Positions 14,414-24,226 are shown, numbered from the stretch's first letter. The stretch: DNA of 38,364 nt from Reyranella massiliensis 521 (GCA_945860205.1 CAMARK010000044.1:1-38364); one strand, 5' to 3'. The notes: generated by a model not told the origin, from the letters alone. Numbers and translations: made by a program.

Positions 14414-15409
14414 ATGCCGTCCAGTTCAAAGAAGAAACCGCTGGTGATCGTCACCCGGAAGCTGCCCGAGGCGATCGAAACGCGGCTCATGGAGCTCTTC
14501 GACACGCGGCTGAACGCCGACGACCGGCCGCTCGCAGCTGCCCAGCTCGTCGAGGCCGTCAAGACGGCCGATGTGCTGGTGCCCACCGTCACCGACCGTA
14601 TCGACAGCCGCCTGTTGTCTCAGAGTGGACCGCGATTGAAGCTCATCGCCTCGTTCGGCACGGGCGTCGACCACATCGACCTCGACGCCGCGCGCCAGCG
14701 GGGCATCACGGTGACCAATACGCCGGGCGTCCTGACGGAGGATACCGCCGACATGGCGATGGCGCTGGTGCTGGCCACGGCGCGGCGCATGAGCGAGGGC
14801 GAACGCATGGTGCGCTCCGGAAAATGGACTGGCTGGAGCCCGACTTCGATGCTGGGTGCCCGCCTGCAGGGCAAGCGCATGGGCATCGTCGGCATGGGAC
14901 GCATCGGCCAGGCGCTGGCGCGCCGCGCCCGCGGCTTCGGGCTCGCGATCCACTATCACAATCGCAAGCGCGCTCACGCCGAGATCGAACGCGAACTCGA
15001 GGCGACCTACTGGGAGAGCCCCGACCAGATGCTGGCGCGCATGGACATCGTGTCGGTGAATTGCCCGCACACGCCGGCGACATTTCACCTGTTGTCGGCG
15101 CGCCGCCTGAAGCTGATGAAACCCTCGGCGATCATCATCAATACCGCGCGCGGCGAAGTGATCGACGAGAACGCGCTGGTACGCATGCTGAAGGCGGGCG
15201 AACTGGCCGGCGCCGGGCTCGACGTCTACGAGCACGAACCGCAGGTCAACCCGAAGCTGCTCGAACTCGATCGCGTCGTGTTGCTGCCGCACATGGGCTC
15301 GGCCACGCTGGAGGGCCGCATCGAGATGGGCGAGAAGGTGCTGATCAACATCAAGACCTTCGCCGACGGCCACAAGCCGCCGGACCGCGTGCTGGCAACG
15401 ATGTTCTAA
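14414..15409 (+). CDS. D-isomer-specific 2-hydroxyacid dehydrogenase
   Basis: A 331-residue NAD(P)-dependent D-2-hydroxyacid dehydrogenase of the glyoxylate/hydroxypyruvate reductase type. The Rossmann motif GMGRIG is at residues 160-165. The catalytic residues are Arg246 (NTARGEV), Glu275 (YEHEP) and His293 (LLPHMGSAT). FGTGVDHIDLDAA and TNTPGVLTEDTAD are standard landmarks, and the latter fits glyoxylate reductase / D-glycerate dehydrogenase. Upstream in-frame codons to 14306 encode a non-homologous stretch, so I chose ATG 14414. It is monocistronic: the large inverted-repeat element begins 3 bases after the stop. Confidence 0.9.
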   Translation: MPSSSKKKPLVIVTRKLPEAIETRLMELFDTRLNADDRPLAAAQLVEAVKTADVLVPTVTDRIDSRLLSQSGPRLKLIASFGTGVDHIDLDAARQRGITVTNTPGVLTEDTADMAMALVLATARRMSEGERMVRSGKWTGWSPTSMLGARLQGKRMGIVGMGRIGQALARRARGFGLAIHYHNRKRAHAEIERELEATYWESPDQMLARMDIVSVNCPHTPATFHLLSARRLKLMKPSAIIINTARGEVIDENALVRMLKAGELAGAGLDVYEHEPQVNPKLLELDRVVLLPHMGSATLEGRIEMGEKVLINIKTFADGHKPPDRVLATMF

Positions 15410-15411
15410 GG

Positions 15412-15561
15412 GCGTTCATACGCCCTGGCGGGCGGCAGGCGCTGCAGCGAAGCGAAGCGCCGAGAGCCCGCACGGTTCCCATTGCGCACCATTGTCTTTT
15501 CTGCTCCGTGCGGGCTCTCGCGCCGGTGAAGGCGCTGCCGCCCGCCAGCGCGTATGAACGC
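15412..15561. repeat. 150-bp inverted-repeat element with 56-64-bp arms
   Basis: The left arm (15412-15475) and right arm (15506-15561) are imperfect reverse complements. Both outer ends carry GCGTTCATACGC, followed by the shared CTGGCGGGCGGCAG; both inner ends carry the GAGAGCCCGCACGG block. The left arm has a few more bases in the middle. The element fills the whole gap between two convergent genes and would act as a bidirectional hairpin terminator. It could be a REPIN/MITE-like mobile repeat. Its sequence is unrelated to the other two elements in the window. Confidence 0.85.
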
Positions 15562-15562
15562 G

Positions 15563-16432
15563 CTAAAGATCGTTCTCCACCATCTCGCGGCTTCGATCGT
15601 CGACCAGTACGTCGCGCGCCGAACGGCCGACCTGGGCACCGATCAGGATGGTGAGCGACGTCCAGTACATCCAGACCATGATGGCGGCGAAGCCCGCCGT
15701 GGCGCCGAAGGCCGACGTGAGCTGCACCACCTCGAAGTAGTAGACCAGTGCGCGGTTGCCGGCGGCGAACAGCAGCGCGTTCACGGCGCCGCCGATCAAG
15801 GCGTATTTCCATGGCACGCCGCCGGTCGGCAGCCACTTGTAGATCAGGGTGAAGAAGGCCGAGAGAATGCCATAGTGCACGAACGCCGATATCGCCGGGC
15901 CGATCCAGTCGCCCAGGATCGGAAACCGCTCGAGCGCGCCGGCATAGGCCGAGATCAGCACGCTGGCGAGAATGACGACGATGAGCAGGACGCCCAGCAC
16001 CACCATGAGGGCGACCGCGAGCAGGCGCGATTTTATGCTCGCCAGCACCGGGTGCACGTAGAGTGCCTTGCTGGTGCGCCAGATCGCGTCGATGCCGTCG
16101 TCCAACTCCACAAAGACACGCGTGCCGGTATAGAGCAGGACCGCCGCGCCGATGATCGCCGCGATGCCGCCGCCCCGGAAGAGATCCTGGGAGGCGAAGC
16201 GGCGGATGCTGCGGAGCTGATCCTGGGCGACGACGGTGCCCAGCGCGTCGAAGATCGCCTCCTGGGCCATCAACTTGCCCACGAAAGGCTCGGCGATGGC
16301 GATGCTGAAGATCATGATCGGGCCGATCGCGAACATCGTGTAGAACGCCATCGCCGCGGCCGACGTCGACAGCCGGTTGGTGAAGTAGCCGGTGCCTGCA
16401 GCGTAGGCGATTCGCCAGAGCGTAGTGATCAT
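15563..16432 (-). CDS. YihY/virulence factor BrkB family membrane protein
   Basis: A 289-residue integral membrane protein of the YihY/BrkB family, with about six helices. Landmarks are the first segment AAAMAFYTMFAIGPIMIFSI, the PTGGVPWKYALIGGAVNALLF segment and FGATAGFAAIMVWMYWTSLTILIGAQV near the end, the most conserved part of the family. The biochemical function is not settled; proposed roles include transport or lipid export. It is the last gene of a minus-strand group behind the PlsB-like gene (29-base gap). A tandem 14-bp duplication at its start makes a five-codon upstream frame whose stop overlaps its ATG. Confidence 0.88.
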   Translation of the reverse strand: MITTLWRIAYAAGTGYFTNRLSTSAAAMAFYTMFAIGPIMIFSIAIAEPFVGKLMAQEAIFDALGTVVAQDQLRSIRRFASQDLFRGGGIAAIIGAAVLLYTGTRVFVELDDGIDAIWRTSKALYVHPVLASIKSRLLAVALMVVLGVLLIVVILASVLISAYAGALERFPILGDWIGPAISAFVHYGILSAFFTLIYKWLPTGGVPWKYALIGGAVNALLFAAGNRALVYYFEVVQLTSAFGATAGFAAIMVWMYWTSLTILIGAQVGRSARDVLVDDRSREMVENDL

Positions 16433-16454
16433 GGGTCAGCGATCATGGATCAGC
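16427..16454. repeat. Tandem 14-bp duplication at the YihY-family start
   Basis: GATCATGGGTCAGC (16427-16440) is followed directly by GATCATGGATCAGC (16441-16454), with one difference. On the minus strand each unit contains ATGATC. The upstream ATG (16446) opens a five-codon frame that ends in TGA overlapping the gene's ATG (16432). Confidence 0.75.
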
Positions 16455-16461
16455 CCGAGGG

Positions 16462-17880
16462 TCAGCGCAGATGGGCGACGGCATTGGCATAATACGCGAG
16501 CAGGGGCCGTTCGGTTGCCACCGCGGCGAACAAGCCTTCGCCGCTCTCCTCGACCAGGCGGCGCAGCACCAGCATGCGCAGGCCGACATGGAAGGCATAA
16601 TCGCGGTCGCCGCGCGGCACGTAGAGCTTGGCGCCCTTGGCTTCGAGATGGGCCATTAGAGTCGAGACGCGCGTCTTCAGCTCCAGCTCGTCGAGTGGCC
16701 CGTCAGCTTCCAGCAGGATCGTGGTGATCAGCGACACCGGCAGCACCGGCACCAGGCGCGCGATCTCGCCCATCACGTCGCTCGCCAGGCGGCCGACGAC
16801 CTCGAACCGCTGGTCCCGGTCGAGGCCGCGCAGGTCGCCGCCGGTGGCACCGGCATGTGCCGCCAGCCAGTCGCGCGCCGAGATCAGGCCGCCGAAATTG
16901 ACGCAGGCGTAACCGAAGCGGAACCAGCGCCCGCGCAGCATCAGACCGATCTGGCTGAACCAGAAGCCCAGCGCGGTCCTGGCGGCAAACCAGGCGCTGC
17001 GCCGGGGCGCGTCACTTTCAAGTCCGCGCAGCAGGGTGCGGTCTTCCAGGACGCGGTCGTAGTTGAGCGCCACCGGCACGAAGACGATGTCGTTCGTTCC
17101 CTTCGGGTCGAACGACTTCAGCATGTAGTCGAACAGTCCGAGCTTGGGCTCGCGCAGCCGTCCGTCGCGCGACAGCCCGCCCTCGGGATACATTGCCTGG
17201 GCGACGCCAGCTTCGGTCGCCATGTGGACGTAGCGTTCGAGCACGCGGCGGTAGACGGGGTTGTTCGAGTTGCGGCGCACGAAATAGGCGCCCATCGAGC
17301 GGATGAGCTGCTGCAGCGGCCAGATGCGCGCCCATTCGCCGACCGCGTAGGAGAGCGCGGTTCGCTCGGCGGCGAGGAAGGCCACCAGGACATAGTCCAT
17401 ATTGCTGCGGTGATTCATGACGAACACCACGGCGGTGTTCGGCGGCACGCCGGCCAGCGTGCGCTCGTCGGCGAAGCCCAGGCGAACACGATAGAGAAAG
17501 CGCGCCACCGTGCGGGCAATCGAATAGCCGACCCGGAAATAGATGTAGGCGTTGAAGGTCGGCACGATCTCGCGGGCATAGCGATGGACTTCGGTCATCG
17601 CCGCCTCGCGCGGCATGTTGTTGGCGCGGGCGTACTCGTTGGCGGCCGCTACCACCTGAGGATCAAACACCAGCCGGTCGATCAGCACCTGGCGCTTGGT
17701 GAGCTGGAACGGCTTGATCTCGACGGCGAGCCGCCGGTTGACCCGGTCGATCAGCCGGTTGAGGCGCCGCCGCAGGAACCAGCGGCCGCTCGGGATCAGC
17801 AGCCGGTCGAGCAGGGACCACAGCGCGAACGCGGCAATCGGCAGGAACAGCCAGAGCGGAACGGTGACCGGCTCGTCCAT
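16462..17880 (-). CDS. PlsB-like glycerol-3-phosphate acyltransferase family protein
   Basis: A 472-residue acyltransferase of the PlsB/LPLAT superfamily. The catalytic His-x4-Asp is His157-Asp162 in NHRSNMD. The acceptor-binding block GAYFVRR (197-203) and the block [12 protein letters not shown] (231-242) follow at normal spacing. One membrane helix (about residues 7-28) anchors it. It is shorter than Escherichia coli PlsB (about 800 residues) and lacks that N-terminal extension, so substrate preference (glycerol-3-phosphate or lysophosphatidate) is open. It lies between MAPEG and YihY genes in a minus-strand membrane/lipid group with 28- and 29-base gaps. Confidence 0.85.
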   Translation of the reverse strand: MDEPVTVPLWLFLPIAAFALWSLLDRLLIPSGRWFLRRRLNRLIDRVNRRLAVEIKPFQLTKRQVLIDRLVFDPQVVAAANEYARANNMPREAAMTEVHRYAREIVPTFNAYIYFRVGYSIARTVARFLYRVRLGFADERTLAGVPPNTAVVFVMNHRSNMDYVLVAFLAAERTALSYAVGEWARIWPLQQLIRSMGAYFVRRNSNNPVYRRVLERYVHMATEAGVAQAMYPEGGLSRDGRLREPKLGLFDYMLKSFDPKGTNDIVFVPVALNYDRVLEDRTLLRGLESDAPRRSAWFAARTALGFWFSQIGLMLRGRWFRFGYACVNFGGLISARDWLAAHAGATGGDLRGLDRDQRFEVVGRLASDVMGEIARLVPVLPVSLITTILLEADGPLDELELKTRVSTLMAHLEAKGAKLYVPRGDRDYAFHVGLRMLVLRRLVEESGEGLFAAVATERPLLAYYANAVAHLR

Positions 17881-17908
17881 CGTTCCGCCCGTGCCCCCGA
17901 TCCGTGTC

Positions 17909-18295
17909 CTAGAACTGCTTGAGGCCGAGGCCCACCATCACGACCAGGACCGAGCTTGCCGCCAGCACCAGCGTCGTGCCCAGCGCGCCCAGGAAGCGGC
18001 CCTGGGGAACGAGGCCGAGCATGCCGCCGGCGTGCAGCACGCGGGCGACCAGCAGAACGACCGAGAGCCCGGCCACGACGCGAAAGCCGTAGAAATCGCT
18101 GACGAAATAGATCAGCAGCAGGCAGAGCGGCGCGAACTCGATCAAATTCGCGTGCGCCCGGACGGCGGCCAGCATCTCGGGATCGCCGCCGTCGCCGAAG
18201 TTGATTTTCTTCTTCCCCCTGAGGCGCGCGATATTCATCGTCAGGATCGCGGCCAGCACGCCGATCAGGCCGGCACATACGAAAAACACAGGCAT
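17909..18295 (-). CDS. MAPEG family membrane protein
   Basis: A 128-residue membrane protein with four helices and the MAPEG signature: [32 protein letters not shown] (about residues 25-56) contains the conserved Arg-x-His-x-Asn-x2-Glu core. The family includes microsomal glutathione transferases, and bacterial members are often of unknown activity. The start at 18295 is the first in-frame ATG before the helix. It diverges from msrA across about 100 bases and leads the operon with the PlsB-like and YihY-like genes. Confidence 0.9.
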   Translation of the reverse strand: MPVFFVCAGLIGVLAAILTMNIARLRGKKKINFGDGGDPEMLAAVRAHANLIEFAPLCLLLIYFVSDFYGFRVVAGLSVVLLVARVLHAGGMLGLVPQGRFLGALGTTLVLAASSVLVVMVGLGLKQF

Positions 18296-18397
18296 TGGAC
18301 GAGCTCCCCCTCGATTTGGCGGTATTGTATGGCCATATTGCCCAGAGACGAAATTCGTGGACGAAATTGGCAGGCAAAAGCAAGAGGGAGTCGCGCC
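18296..18397. promoter_or_regulatory. Divergent promoter region, MAPEG / msrA
   Basis: These 102 bases should hold both promoters. The msrA ribosome binding site AGAGGGAG lies just before its ATG. No clear operator is visible. Confidence 0.4.
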
Positions 18398-19063
18398 ATG
18401 TGGCAAATGCTGCGCAAGAAGGCCGAGATGCCGACCGCCGAGCGGGCCCTGCCGGGCCGCGCGTCGCCGGGCTTCGCCGTGCCGACCGCACACTTCGTGA
18501 ACGGCAACCGCCTCCAGCCGCCGTTTCCGGCCGGACTGGAACAGGCGATGTTCGGCCTGGGCTGCTTCTGGGGCGCCGAGCGCATGTTCTGGAAGGTGCC
18601 GGGCGTCTACTCGACGGCGGTCGGCTATGCCGCCGGCCTGACGCCCAACCCGACCTACGAAGAGGTCTGCTCCGGCCACACCGGCCATAACGAAGTCGTC
18701 ATGGCGTGGTTCGACCCGAGGAAGACCTCCTACGAGGAACTGCTGCGTGTCTTCTGGGAAGGCCACGACCCGACACAGGGCATGCGCCAGGGCAACGATG
18801 TCGGCACGCAGTATCGTTCGGGCATTTACGCTTTCTCGCCCGAGCAGAAGGCCAAGGCCGAAGCCTCGCGCGCGACGTTTCAGGGCGAGTTGGGCAAGAG
18901 CCGCTACGGCGCGATCACCACCGAGATCATCGATGCCCCGGCGTTCTACTACGCCGAGGACTATCACCAGCAGTATCTGGCCAAGAACCCGGGCGGCTAT
19001 TGCGGCCTGGGCGGCACCGGCGTGTCCTGCCCGATCGGGCTGGGCGTTCAGGCGGCCGAATAG
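18398..19063 (+). CDS. msrA: Peptide-methionine (S)-S-oxide reductase MsrA
   Basis: A 221-residue MsrA, which reduces the S epimer of methionine sulfoxide in proteins and as free amino acid. The catalytic Cys56 lies in GLGCFWGAE. The helix segment GHTGHNEVV and [19 protein letters not shown] are intact. Two C-terminal cysteines (Cys202 and Cys211) can resolve the sulfenic acid and pass electrons to thioredoxin. About 45 residues precede the catalytic core, as in Escherichia coli MsrA. The start at 18398 has a strong AGGGAG. Its 3' end overlaps the convergent aminotransferase gene by 16 bases. Confidence 0.95.
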   Translation: MWQMLRKKAEMPTAERALPGRASPGFAVPTAHFVNGNRLQPPFPAGLEQAMFGLGCFWGAERMFWKVPGVYSTAVGYAAGLTPNPTYEEVCSGHTGHNEVVMAWFDPRKTSYEELLRVFWEGHDPTQGMRQGNDVGTQYRSGIYAFSPEQKAKAEASRATFQGELGKSRYGAITTEIIDAPAFYYAEDYHQQYLAKNPGGYCGLGGTGVSCPIGLGVQAAE

Positions 19064-20232
19064 GCTTTCGCCAGGGCTTCCACGAAACGGTCGAGTTCGG
19101 CCTCGGTGTTGTAGACGTGCACCGAGGCGCGCAGAACATCACGGAGGCCGCGGCCTTTTAGATCCAGGCGTGACGAGAACTGCGTCGAGACGCTGACGTT
19201 GATTGCCTGGGCGCGTAGCGCCAGCTTGAGCGCGTTGTGGTCGGCACCCGCCACCGCGAAGGTCACGATGGCGCCCCTGACCTGGCCGAGGTCGGTCAGG
19301 GTGATGCCCTTCAGGGTCGCGAGCCGGGTGCGCAGGCCATCCGCCAGTTCGCGCAGACGGGCCCAGATCGCGTCGATGCCGAGTTCGTTGGCCTGGTCGG
19401 CCGCGACCTTCAGGCCGATGACGCCGGCGAAGTAGCGCTCCCAGTTCTCGAAACGCTTGGCATCGCCCACGACGGTGTAGCCGTTGTCGTCGGTCCAGCG
19501 GGCGGCATGGTTGTCGAGGAACACCGGCTCGATGTGCGAGGTGGTGCGTGCCTTGGCATAGAGGAAGCCGGTGCCGCGCGGCCCGCGCAGGTATTTGCGG
19601 CCGGTCATGGAGAGAAAGTCGCAGCCGATCTTTCTCACGTCGACCGGAAGTTGCCCGACCGACTGGCAGGCGTCGAGCAGGTAGAGGACGCCCGCATCGT
19701 TGGTGATCTTGCCGACCGCCTCGGCCGGCTGCACCAGCCCGCCCTGCGTCGGGACGTGGCTGATCGACACCAGCTTCGTGCGCTTGTCGATCGCGCGTTC
19801 CAGCGCACCGAGGTCGATCTGGCCGTGCCTGTCGTCGGGGACGACGACGATCTCGGCGCCGGTCTTTTTCGCCACCTGCAGGTAGGAGATGTAGTTCGAC
19901 GAATACTCGCTGACGCAGGTCAGGATGCGGTCACCGGGTTTGAAGTCGAGGGAATAGAACGCCATGTCCCAGGCGCGTGTGGCGTTCTCGATGAAGGCGA
20001 TCTCGCCCGCCTCGGCGCCGATCAGCCGGGCGACCGAGGGATAGAACCCGTCCAGCGTATCGCGCCTCAGGTCGGCGGCCTCGTAGCCGCCAATCTCGGC
20101 CTCGAGCTTCAGATGTCCCAAGGTGGCGTCCAGCGTGCGCTGGCTGGGCAGCGCGGAACCGGCGGCATTGAGATGCAGCACATGGGCGCAGCCCGGGGTT
20201 TCGGCGCGCAGCTTGGCGATATCGAGGCTCAC
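19048..20232 (-). CDS. Class V aminotransferase / cysteine desulfurase-like PLP enzyme
   Basis: A 394-residue fold-type I PLP enzyme. The PLP lysine is Lys213 in [18 protein letters not shown] and Asp187 (DACQS) contacts the pyridine nitrogen. [11 protein letters not shown] and the following [11 protein letters not shown] segment are family marks. It resembles the isopenicillin N epimerase / NifS-like branch, but no cysteine in an active-site loop comparable to NifS was found, so cysteine desulfurase activity is doubtful. It stands alone, 20 bases from the divergent YgjP-family gene. Confidence 0.85.
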   Translation of the reverse strand: MSLDIAKLRAETPGCAHVLHLNAAGSALPSQRTLDATLGHLKLEAEIGGYEAADLRRDTLDGFYPSVARLIGAEAGEIAFIENATRAWDMAFYSLDFKPGDRILTCVSEYSSNYISYLQVAKKTGAEIVVVPDDRHGQIDLGALERAIDKRTKLVSISHVPTQGGLVQPAEAVGKITNDAGVLYLLDACQSVGQLPVDVRKIGCDFLSMTGRKYLRGPRGTGFLYAKARTTSHIEPVFLDNHAARWTDDNGYTVVGDAKRFENWERYFAGVIGLKVAADQANELGIDAIWARLRELADGLRTRLATLKGITLTDLGQVRGAIVTFAVAGADHNALKLALRAQAINVSVSTQFSSRLDLKGRGLRDVLRASVHVYNTEAELDRFVEALAKAYSAA

Positions 20233-20252
20233 GTCGGGAGTCTCCCTGCTGT

Positions 20253-21017
20253 ATGATTCGCGTCATGTCGTTGTCGGACATCGTGCGTCGTCTCATCCTG
20301 CCTAAAGCCGCGCCGGAGCCGGAGCAACTGACCATTGCTCATGCCGGCGAACCCCTGCCGGTGACGTTCCTGCGTTCCGCCCGCGCCCGCCGCGCCTCGC
20401 TGCGCGTGGATTCAGCGCGGCGGCGCATCGTGCTGACCGCGCCGCTCCGCATGGCACGTGGCACGGCGGTGGATTTTGCCCAGGCCCAGGCGGGTTGGAT
20501 CGCCACCCGCCTGAAGCGCCTGCCGGACTTAAAGCCCTTCGTCGATGGCACCGAGATCCCGCTGTTCGGCGCGCCGCACCGCATCCGTCACCGCCAGGAC
20601 CGGCGCGGCACGGTGTGGCGGGAAGGGTTCGAGATCCATGTCGCCGGCAAGCCCGAGCATCTGCCGCGCCGGCTGCGCGACTGGCTGACGGCCGAATTGA
20701 AAGCCCGGTTGGTGCCGCTGGTTCATGCCAAGGCGGTTAGGGTCGAGCGGCCGGTAAAGCGCATCACCGTGCGCGACAGCCGCTCGCGCTGGGGAAGCTG
20801 CGGGCCGGACGCCACCCTGTCGTTCTCGTGGCGACTGGTGTTCGCACCGCCCGAGGTTCTGGATTATCTGGTCTCGCACGAGGTCGCCCATCTCGTGCAC
20901 CTCAATCACGGCCCCCGCTTCTGGGCGCTCGCCCGCACGCTCTGCGACGTGCCGATCGAGGGTCCGCAGACCTGGCTCAAGAAGAACGGCGAGGTCCTGT
21001 TGCAATACGGCGGTTAG
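20253..21017 (+). CDS. YgjP/DUF45-type zinc metallopeptidase
   Basis: A 254-residue M48-related (DUF45/YgjP) protein with a zinc motif HEVAH (His209, Glu210, His213) and a third ligand His219, preceded by the usual VRDSRSRWGSCGPDATLSFSWRLVFAP segment. There is no signal peptide, so it is a cytoplasmic peptidase of poorly known role. The start could be ATG 20253 or ATG 20265; neither has a clear ribosome binding site. The 20-base gap to the divergent aminotransferase start leaves little space for two promoters, so they overlap. Its stop overlaps the convergent oxidase gene by four bases. Confidence 0.88.
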   Translation: MIRVMSLSDIVRRLILPKAAPEPEQLTIAHAGEPLPVTFLRSARARRASLRVDSARRRIVLTAPLRMARGTAVDFAQAQAGWIATRLKRLPDLKPFVDGTEIPLFGAPHRIRHRQDRRGTVWREGFEIHVAGKPEHLPRRLRDWLTAELKARLVPLVHAKAVRVERPVKRITVRDSRSRWGSCGPDATLSFSWRLVFAPPEVLDYLVSHEVAHLVHLNHGPRFWALARTLCDVPIEGPQTWLKKNGEVLLQYGG

Positions 21018-22264
21018 CCGAAGCGGCCGGGATCGACACCCACGAAGGCTTCCGGCAGCGTTTCGCCCTCCATCTGACGCGCGATCAGCCGGCCGCTTGC
21101 CGTGGCCAGGGTGAGGCCGAGATGCTGGTGGCCATAGCTACAATAGACATTGGCCAGGCGCGGCGCGCGGCCGATGGCGGGGCGGTAGTCGGGGAGCGTC
21201 GGCCGCTCGCCGATCCAGCGGCTCTGCTCGGCGCCGCCGACGCCGGGGAAGATATCTTTCAGGTGCTTGATCAGCAGGTCGGCGCGCTGCCACGACGGCG
21301 GCTGGTGCGGGGCTGCGAGTTCGACGGTGCCGGCGATGCGCAGGCCTTCCTGCATCGGCGTGAAGAAGAGGCCACGCTCGGGCGGGCTGACGGGCAGGTC
21401 GAAGCGCAGGTTGTCGGGCGCCACCATGACGTGATAGCCGCGCTCCGCCACCAGCGGCGCGTTGAAGCCCAGCAGGCGTGTCAGCTCGCCCGAGGCGCGG
21501 CCGGCGGCGATGACCACGGCCTTGGCCGGCAGCGACCGGTCGGTGATCTGCACCGAGGTCACGCGATTGCCGTCGCGGCCAAAACCGCGCACACGGCCGC
21601 GCAGGATCGTCCCGCCATCGACCGTGAAGCGCTCGGCCAGTGTCTCGACCACGCGGAAGGGATTGATGGTGTGCGTGCCGTTGGGATAGTGGATGCCGCG
21701 CACGATGTGCGGGCTGAGGCCCGGCGCCAGCTCGCGCGCGCGGTTGCCGTCGACGATCTCGAAGTCGGTGCCCTTGCCCGCTTGCAGGCCGCGCATCTCG
21801 TCGGTGGCGAGGAAGGCCGCCTCGCTTTCGTAGACGTAGAGCGCACCCTTGGTCTGGAAGAGCTCGCCGAGGCCCGACGCCTGGATTTCCGCCTTCCAGG
21901 CGATGTCGGCCTCGATCATCAGCGCCTTCAGGGAGTCCTTGCCCTTCTGGACCTCGGCCGGGCTGAGGGCGGCCAGCGCGAACCGCGCCATCCAGGGCAG
22001 CAGCCAGGGCAGGCTGGGCGTATGGAGCGTGAGCGGCCCGGTGCGGTCGGTCAGCATCTTGGGCAGGCTCTTCAGCGTTGAGGGCCTGGCCAGCGGAATC
22101 AGACTGTCGAGGGAGAGAAAGCCCGCATTGCCAAAGGAGGTTGCCCGGCCGGGCTCGGCGCTGTCGAGAAGGGTGACGCTATGGCCGGCACGCTGCAGGG
22201 CGCGGGCGGTCGCGGTGCCGACGATGCCGGCGCCGACGACGATAACGGGATCCTGATCGCTCAT
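21014..22264 (-). CDS. DadA-like D-amino-acid dehydrogenase (FAD)
   Basis: A 416-residue flavoprotein of the DAO superfamily, resembling the small subunit DadA of D-amino-acid dehydrogenase. The FAD dinucleotide-binding motif VVGAGIVGTATARAL is at residues 10-24 with a following acidic residue (LLDSAEPG). The C-terminal segment GERPTLPDYRPAIGRAPRLANVYCSYGHQHLGLTLA is typical of the family and closes the FAD site. No alr/dadX or amino-acid uptake genes are next to it, so the substrate is not fixed. It diverges from hslV. Confidence 0.88.
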   Translation of the reverse strand: MSDQDPVIVVGAGIVGTATARALQRAGHSVTLLDSAEPGRATSFGNAGFLSLDSLIPLARPSTLKSLPKMLTDRTGPLTLHTPSLPWLLPWMARFALAALSPAEVQKGKDSLKALMIEADIAWKAEIQASGLGELFQTKGALYVYESEAAFLATDEMRGLQAGKGTDFEIVDGNRARELAPGLSPHIVRGIHYPNGTHTINPFRVVETLAERFTVDGGTILRGRVRGFGRDGNRVTSVQITDRSLPAKAVVIAAGRASGELTRLLGFNAPLVAERGYHVMVAPDNLRFDLPVSPPERGLFFTPMQEGLRIAGTVELAAPHQPPSWQRADLLIKHLKDIFPGVGGAEQSRWIGERPTLPDYRPAIGRAPRLANVYCSYGHQHLGLTLATASGRLIARQMEGETLPEAFVGVDPGRFG

Positions 22265-22312
22265 GGCGGGAGGTTAGCATGAGCCGTGCGAGAGCCGCGC
22301 GGCCTGTGGCGA

Positions 22313-22340
22313 TTGATTTCGAGCCGTAAATCACTATTTA
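22313..22340 (+). promoter_or_regulatory. Candidate hslV promoter
   Basis: TTGATT (22313-22318), a 16-base spacer and TATTTA (22335-22340) lie so close to the ATG at 22348 that transcription would begin at or next to it, giving an mRNA almost without a leader. The hexamers are imperfect; no heat-shock sigma-type sequence is visible. Confidence 0.4.
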
Positions 22341-22343
22341 CGG
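22324..22343. promoter_or_regulatory. Palindrome before hslV
   Basis: CCGTAAAT-CACT-ATTTACGG is a perfect 8-bp inverted repeat ending 4 bases before the hslV ATG and overlapping the proposed -10. It could be an operator for heat-shock or stress control or, if transcribed, a hairpin. Confidence 0.65.
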
Positions 22344-22347
22344 TGCC

Positions 22348-22908
22348 ATGTCCGCTTCCTCCGACACTTCCCCCTCGCCCGGCTGGCACGCCACAACCAT
22401 CCTCTCCGTCCGCAAGGGCAGTGACGTCGTCATGGCCGGCGACGGCCAGGTCTCGATGGGCCAGACCATCGTCAAGGGCAACGCCCGGAAGGTCCGGCGA
22501 ATCGGCAACGGCCAGATCGTCGCCGGCTTCGCCGGTGCCACGGCCGACGCCTTCACCTTGTTCGAGCGGCTCGAAAGCAAGCTCGAGCGCCATCCCGGCC
22601 AGCTCCTGCGCGCCGCCATCGAACTCGCCAAGGACTGGCGCACCGACCGCTACCTGCGCCGGCTCGAGGCGATGATGGCCGTCGCCGACAAGGACGTGTC
22701 GCTGCTGCTGTCGGGCACCGGCGACGTGCTGGAGCCGGAAGGCGGCATCATCGCCATCGGCTCGGGCGGCAACTACGCGCTCTCCGCTGCGCGGGCGCTG
22801 ATCGACGTCGAGGGCATGGATGCCGAGGCGATCGCCCGCAAGGCGATGAAGATCGCCGCCGACATCTGTGTCTACACCAACCATAACCTCGTCATCGAGA
22901 AGCTCTGA
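22348..22908 (+). CDS. hslV: HslV (ClpQ) protease subunit
   Basis: A 186-residue threonine protease that forms the double hexamer core of HslVU. A propeptide of about 15 residues (ending WHA) precedes the catalytic Thr16 (TTILSV), which would become the N-terminus. [22 protein letters not shown] and the [16 protein letters not shown] segment are highly conserved. No ribosome binding site is seen before the ATG, which fits a leaderless or nearly leaderless start. hslU follows after 6 bases. Confidence 0.96.
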   Translation: MSASSDTSPSPGWHATTILSVRKGSDVVMAGDGQVSMGQTIVKGNARKVRRIGNGQIVAGFAGATADAFTLFERLESKLERHPGQLLRAAIELAKDWRTDRYLRRLEAMMAVADKDVSLLLSGTGDVLEPEGGIIAIGSGGNYALSAARALIDVEGMDAEAIARKAMKIAADICVYTNHNLVIEKL

Positions 22909-22914
22909 TCCCCC

Positions 22915-24225
22915 ATGAGCAATGATTTTTCACCGCGTGAGATCGTTTCCGAACTCGACAAGCACATCGTCGGCCAGCAGGACGCCAAGCGCGCGGTGGC
23001 GATTGCGCTCCGCAACCGCTGGCGCCGCCTGCAATTGCCGGAAGGTTTGCGTGAAGAGGTTCTGCCCAAGAACATCCTGATGATCGGCCCGACGGGCTGC
23101 GGCAAGACCGAGATCGCACGGCGCCTGGCCAAGCTCGCCAACGCGCCGTTCCTGAAAGTCGAGGCGACCAAGTTCACCGAGGTGGGCTATGTCGGCCGCG
23201 ACGTCGAGCAGATCGCGCGCGACCTGATGGAAGCCGCCATCGACATGACGCGCGAGCGGCTGCGCAAGGACGTGCGCGCCAAGGCGGAGATGGCCGCCGA
23301 GGACCGCGTGCTGGATGCGCTCTGCGGCCCCAATGCCAGCGAGGAGACGCGTCTGCGCTTCCGCCACAAGCTGCGCGGCGGCGAGCTGAACGAGCGCGAG
23401 ATCGAGGTCGAGGTCGCGGACTCGGGCTCGCCGATGCAGTTCGAGGTGCCCGGCCAGCCCGGCGGTTCGGTCGGCATGATCAATATCGGCGACATGCTGG
23501 GCAAGGCTTTCGGCGGCCGCACCAAGAAGCGCAAGATGACGGTTGCCGACAGCCATCAGGCGCTGATGCGCGAGGAGAGCGACAAGCTCCTCGACCAGGA
23601 GCGCGTGGTGCGCGAGGCCCGTGAATCGGTCGAGCAGAACGGCATCGTCTTCATCGACGAGATCGACAAGATCACGGCGCGCAGCGAGTTCCGCGGCGGT
23701 GGCGACGTGAGCCGCGAGGGCGTGCAGCGCGACCTGCTGCCGCTGATCGAGGGCACGACGGTGAACACCAAGCACGGTCCGGTGAAGACCGACCATGTGC
23801 TGTTCATCTGCTCCGGCGCGTTCCACATGGCCAAGCCCTCGGACATGCTGCCCGAGCTGCAAGGCCGGTTGCCGATCCGCGTCAGCCTGGCCTCGCTCGG
23901 CCAGGACGATTTCCGCCGCATCCTGACGGAGCCGGAAGCCAGCCTGGTCAAGCAGTACAAGGCGCTGCTGGCGACCGAGAAGGTCGACCTCGATTTCAAG
24001 GAAGATGCCATCGACGAGCTGGCGCGGCTGTCGGCCGAGATCAACGAGACGGTCGAGAACATCGGCGCCAGGCGCCTGCACACGGTGATGGAGAAGCTCT
24101 TGGAAGAGATCAGCTTCACCGCCTCGGACAAGCCCGGCACCAAGATCGAGATCGATGCCGCCTACGTCCGCGCCCATGTGAGCGAACTCGCCAAGAACAC
24201 CGATCTCAGCAAGTTCGTGCTCTAA
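22915..24225 (+). CDS. hslU: HslU (ClpY) ATPase subunit
   Basis: A 436-residue AAA+ unfoldase partner of HslV. Walker A is GPTGCGKT (residues 58-65), the pore motif GYVGRD follows, Walker B is VFIDEID, and the sensor 2 region contains [17 protein letters not shown]. The I domain (about 110-230) carries a long charged helix. The C-terminal LSKFVL docks into HslV. hslV and hslU are separated by 6 bases in one operon. Its stop is one base from that of the convergent small membrane-peptide gene. Confidence 0.97.
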   Translation: MSNDFSPREIVSELDKHIVGQQDAKRAVAIALRNRWRRLQLPEGLREEVLPKNILMIGPTGCGKTEIARRLAKLANAPFLKVEATKFTEVGYVGRDVEQIARDLMEAAIDMTRERLRKDVRAKAEMAAEDRVLDALCGPNASEETRLRFRHKLRGGELNEREIEVEVADSGSPMQFEVPGQPGGSVGMINIGDMLGKAFGGRTKKRKMTVADSHQALMREESDKLLDQERVVREARESVEQNGIVFIDEIDKITARSEFRGGGDVSREGVQRDLLPLIEGTTVNTKHGPVKTDHVLFICSGAFHMAKPSDMLPELQGRLPIRVSLASLGQDDFRRILTEPEASLVKQYKALLATEKVDLDFKEDAIDELARLSAEINETVENIGARRLHTVMEKLLEEISFTASDKPGTKIEIDAAYVRAHVSELAKNTDLSKFVL

Positions 24226-24226
24226 G

